Source: Acinetobacter gyllenbergii CIP 110306 = MTCC 11365 (lineage in GTDB: Bacteria; Pseudomonadota; Gammaproteobacteria; Pseudomonadales; Moraxellaceae). From it: DNA of 64,000 nt. Position numbers and translations under genes: made by a program. The notes under the pieces are model-generated. The model searched no databases, was not told where the DNA came from, and worked only from the letters and a program-made list of their open reading frames with translations. The DNA is taken from NCBI RefSeq assembly GCF_000413855.1, contig NZ_ATGG01000061.1:62001-126000 (forward strand). Direction: 5' to 3'. Shown piece after piece: positions 62,778-64,000 of this stretch (positions are counted from its first letter, which is position 1; the number at the start of each line of letters is the position of its first letter).

Positions 62778-64000
62778 TTATAATGCACCATTACCTAACA
62801 CAATGCCCTCACGGCGTGGGTCGACTCCACCAGCATATTTGCTTTGCTTATCAATTTTGACTTTCATAATCGTGGCAATACCACTGGTTTGTGCTGTATT
62901 GGAAATGCCATGGCCTTTGGCTTTTAAGCCATCAATCAATTCAAGCAAGGATAATTGGTCATTTGAGCTATCAATATTGGTGTTTGGGCTATTGGTTGCG
63001 CCGAAGTTCACCAACGATGTCGCCTGCTGTGCATTCAGGTTCCAGTCCAATGCCCCAACCAAGGTTTTGACCACATATTGAATAATGGTTCCGCCACCCG
63101 GTGAACCTGTAGCCATATAAAACTCATCAGCTGTGGTGCCTTTAAATACTAAAGTGGGCGCCATAGTACTGCGTGGACGTTTACCACCTTCGACCCGATT
63201 CGCCAACAAAGCACCTGTTTGATCGACAGGGTTGGCACTGAAGTCGGTTAGCTGATTGGATAACAAGAAGCCATCCACCATATGGAATGACCCCATACTG
63301 GATTCAACCGTCGATGTCATCGAAACCACATTGCCATAGGCATCGACGATAGTAAACTGAGTGGTGCCATGCTCTACTGTCGTATCAACACCTGAATTTG
63401 AGTCGAATTGACCTGCTTGCGCAACGCCCATACTTTGGTTCGGATTAATCAGTGCAGCACGTTGTTTTAAATAGTTTTTATCAATCAGACTAGTAATACC
63501 TTTTGCTGGTAATGGCACAAAATCAGTATCTGCAACATATTTGTCACGGTCTGCATAGGCCAAGCGTTCCGTTTCAGAAACCAAATGCACGCCCATAACA
63601 TCAGGGATCCCACCCTCATTTTCTGGATTTTGGGGTGGATATTTACTCATATCAAAATTTTCTAAAATGCCCAGCGTTTGTGCAACTGCAATTCCACCTG
63701 ATGATGGTGGTGGCATGGTACAGACATAGTAACGATCACGGTAAGTGCTACAGATTGGCGTTCGCTTTTTAACTTGATAATTAGATAAGTCCTGTAAAGT
63801 CATCAAGCTTGGGGTAATCGGTGTACGGGCGGCATCATCTCCGATTGTTTGTCCAGCCTTTGCCACGATATTCTCTGCCATCGCCCCACTGTACATGGCT
63901 TTCGCACCTTGACTTGCCAGTGCTTCCAACGTTTTGGCATAGGCTTTATTGGTCATGGTTTCACCGACTTTACGAGGCGTACCATCTGGGTAGAAATAAG
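62778..64000 (-). CDS. ggt: Gamma-glutamyltransferase (partial, N-terminus beyond window)
   Basis: 407 codons of the C-terminal part. The frame is open to the window end (YFYPDGTPRKVGETM), so the start lies outside. The autoprocessing site and nucleophile threonine are in HGTTQFTIVD, followed by GNVVSMTSTVESSMGS and the substrate-binding GSPGGGTIIQ. The enzyme is exported to the periplasm, where it cleaves glutathione and other gamma-glutamyl compounds. It lies beyond ssrA, in conserved-looking DNA outside the islands. Confidence 0.93.
   Translation of the reverse strand, partial: YFYPDGTPRKVGETMTNKAYAKTLEALASQGAKAMYSGAMAENIVAKAGQTIGDDAARTPITPSLMTLQDLSNYQVKKRTPICSTYRDRYYVCTMPPPSSGGIAVAQTLGILENFDMSKYPPQNPENEGGIPDVMGVHLVSETERLAYADRDKYVADTDFVPLPAKGITSLIDKNYLKQRAALINPNQSMGVAQAGQFDSNSGVDTTVEHGTTQFTIVDAYGNVVSMTSTVESSMGSFHMVDGFLLSNQLTDFSANPVDQTGALLANRVEGGKRPRSTMAPTLVFKGTTADEFYMATGSPGGGTIIQYVVKTLVGALDWNLNAQQATSLVNFGATNSPNTNIDSSNDQLSLLELIDGLKAKGHGISNTAQTSGIATIMKVKIDKQSKYAGGVDPRREGIVLGNGAL

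Overview
The window looks like an Acinetobacter chromosome. It is AT-rich, its tmRNA carries the tag ANDESYALAA, it has a CpaA/CpaB protease-chaperone pair, and most gene families are ones typical of that genus. Species cannot be assigned from sequence alone. No tRNA, rRNA, CRISPR array or intact insertion sequence was seen.

Layout. 1-1440: 5' part of a TonB-dependent siderophore receptor (minus strand) with a Fur-box-like site. 1719-8568: soxR divergent from a mexGHI-opmD-like RND efflux operon, with an almost perfect SoxR box inside a promoter with a 19-bp spacer. 8811-25700: four regulator-linked catabolic clusters. These are TetR with SDR/Baeyer-Villiger monooxygenase/esterase; AraC with SDR/acetoacetate-decarboxylase-like/PF10118/old-yellow-enzyme/PF10118; MocR with a DapA-like lyase and class II aldolase; and HxlR with PF10118/GST/SDR/degenerate SDR.

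25713-33607: a decayed defence island. It holds an mcrC fragment, a frameshifted aph(3')-like gene, a short possible hsdR start, an apparently intact operon of one DUF4268 nuclease-like and two DUF262 proteins, a truncated integrase, and a 106-bp copy of the ssrA 3' end plus terminator (att-like). 33743-45493: a catabolic module. A FadL porin, TetR, EthA-like monooxygenase, esterase and PhyH dioxygenase are tied together by two nearly identical long palindromic operators; a lipoprotein lipase, a second TetR, a membrane protein and an FAD oxidase follow.

46109-56488: a lipid-remodelling regulon. Two converging operons (SnoaL-like lipoprotein, chalcone-isomerase-like protein, response regulator; and desaturase, FAD oxidoreductase, DUF1365, Cfa, DUF1295, second Cfa-like, histidine kinase) and a lipocalin gene. 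All three transcription units carry the same direct repeat TTCACA-N5-TTCAYA about 45-51 nt before the first start codon, as expected for an OmpR-type regulator. This is the strongest candidate here for an undescribed self-contained system.

57312-59735: cpaB and cpaA. 60331-62272: a compressed remnant of another element at ssrA, with an att-like copy, a frameshifted small lipoprotein, an arsH remnant containing ten ATCGT pentamers, and an integrase fused end-to-end to arsH. 62259-62617: ssrA (tmRNA), the integration target. 62778-64000: 3' part of a gamma-glutamyltransferase gene. The three att-like copies, two of them next to an integrase start, indicate repeated integration at ssrA, with most of 25.7-62.2 kb being accessory DNA.
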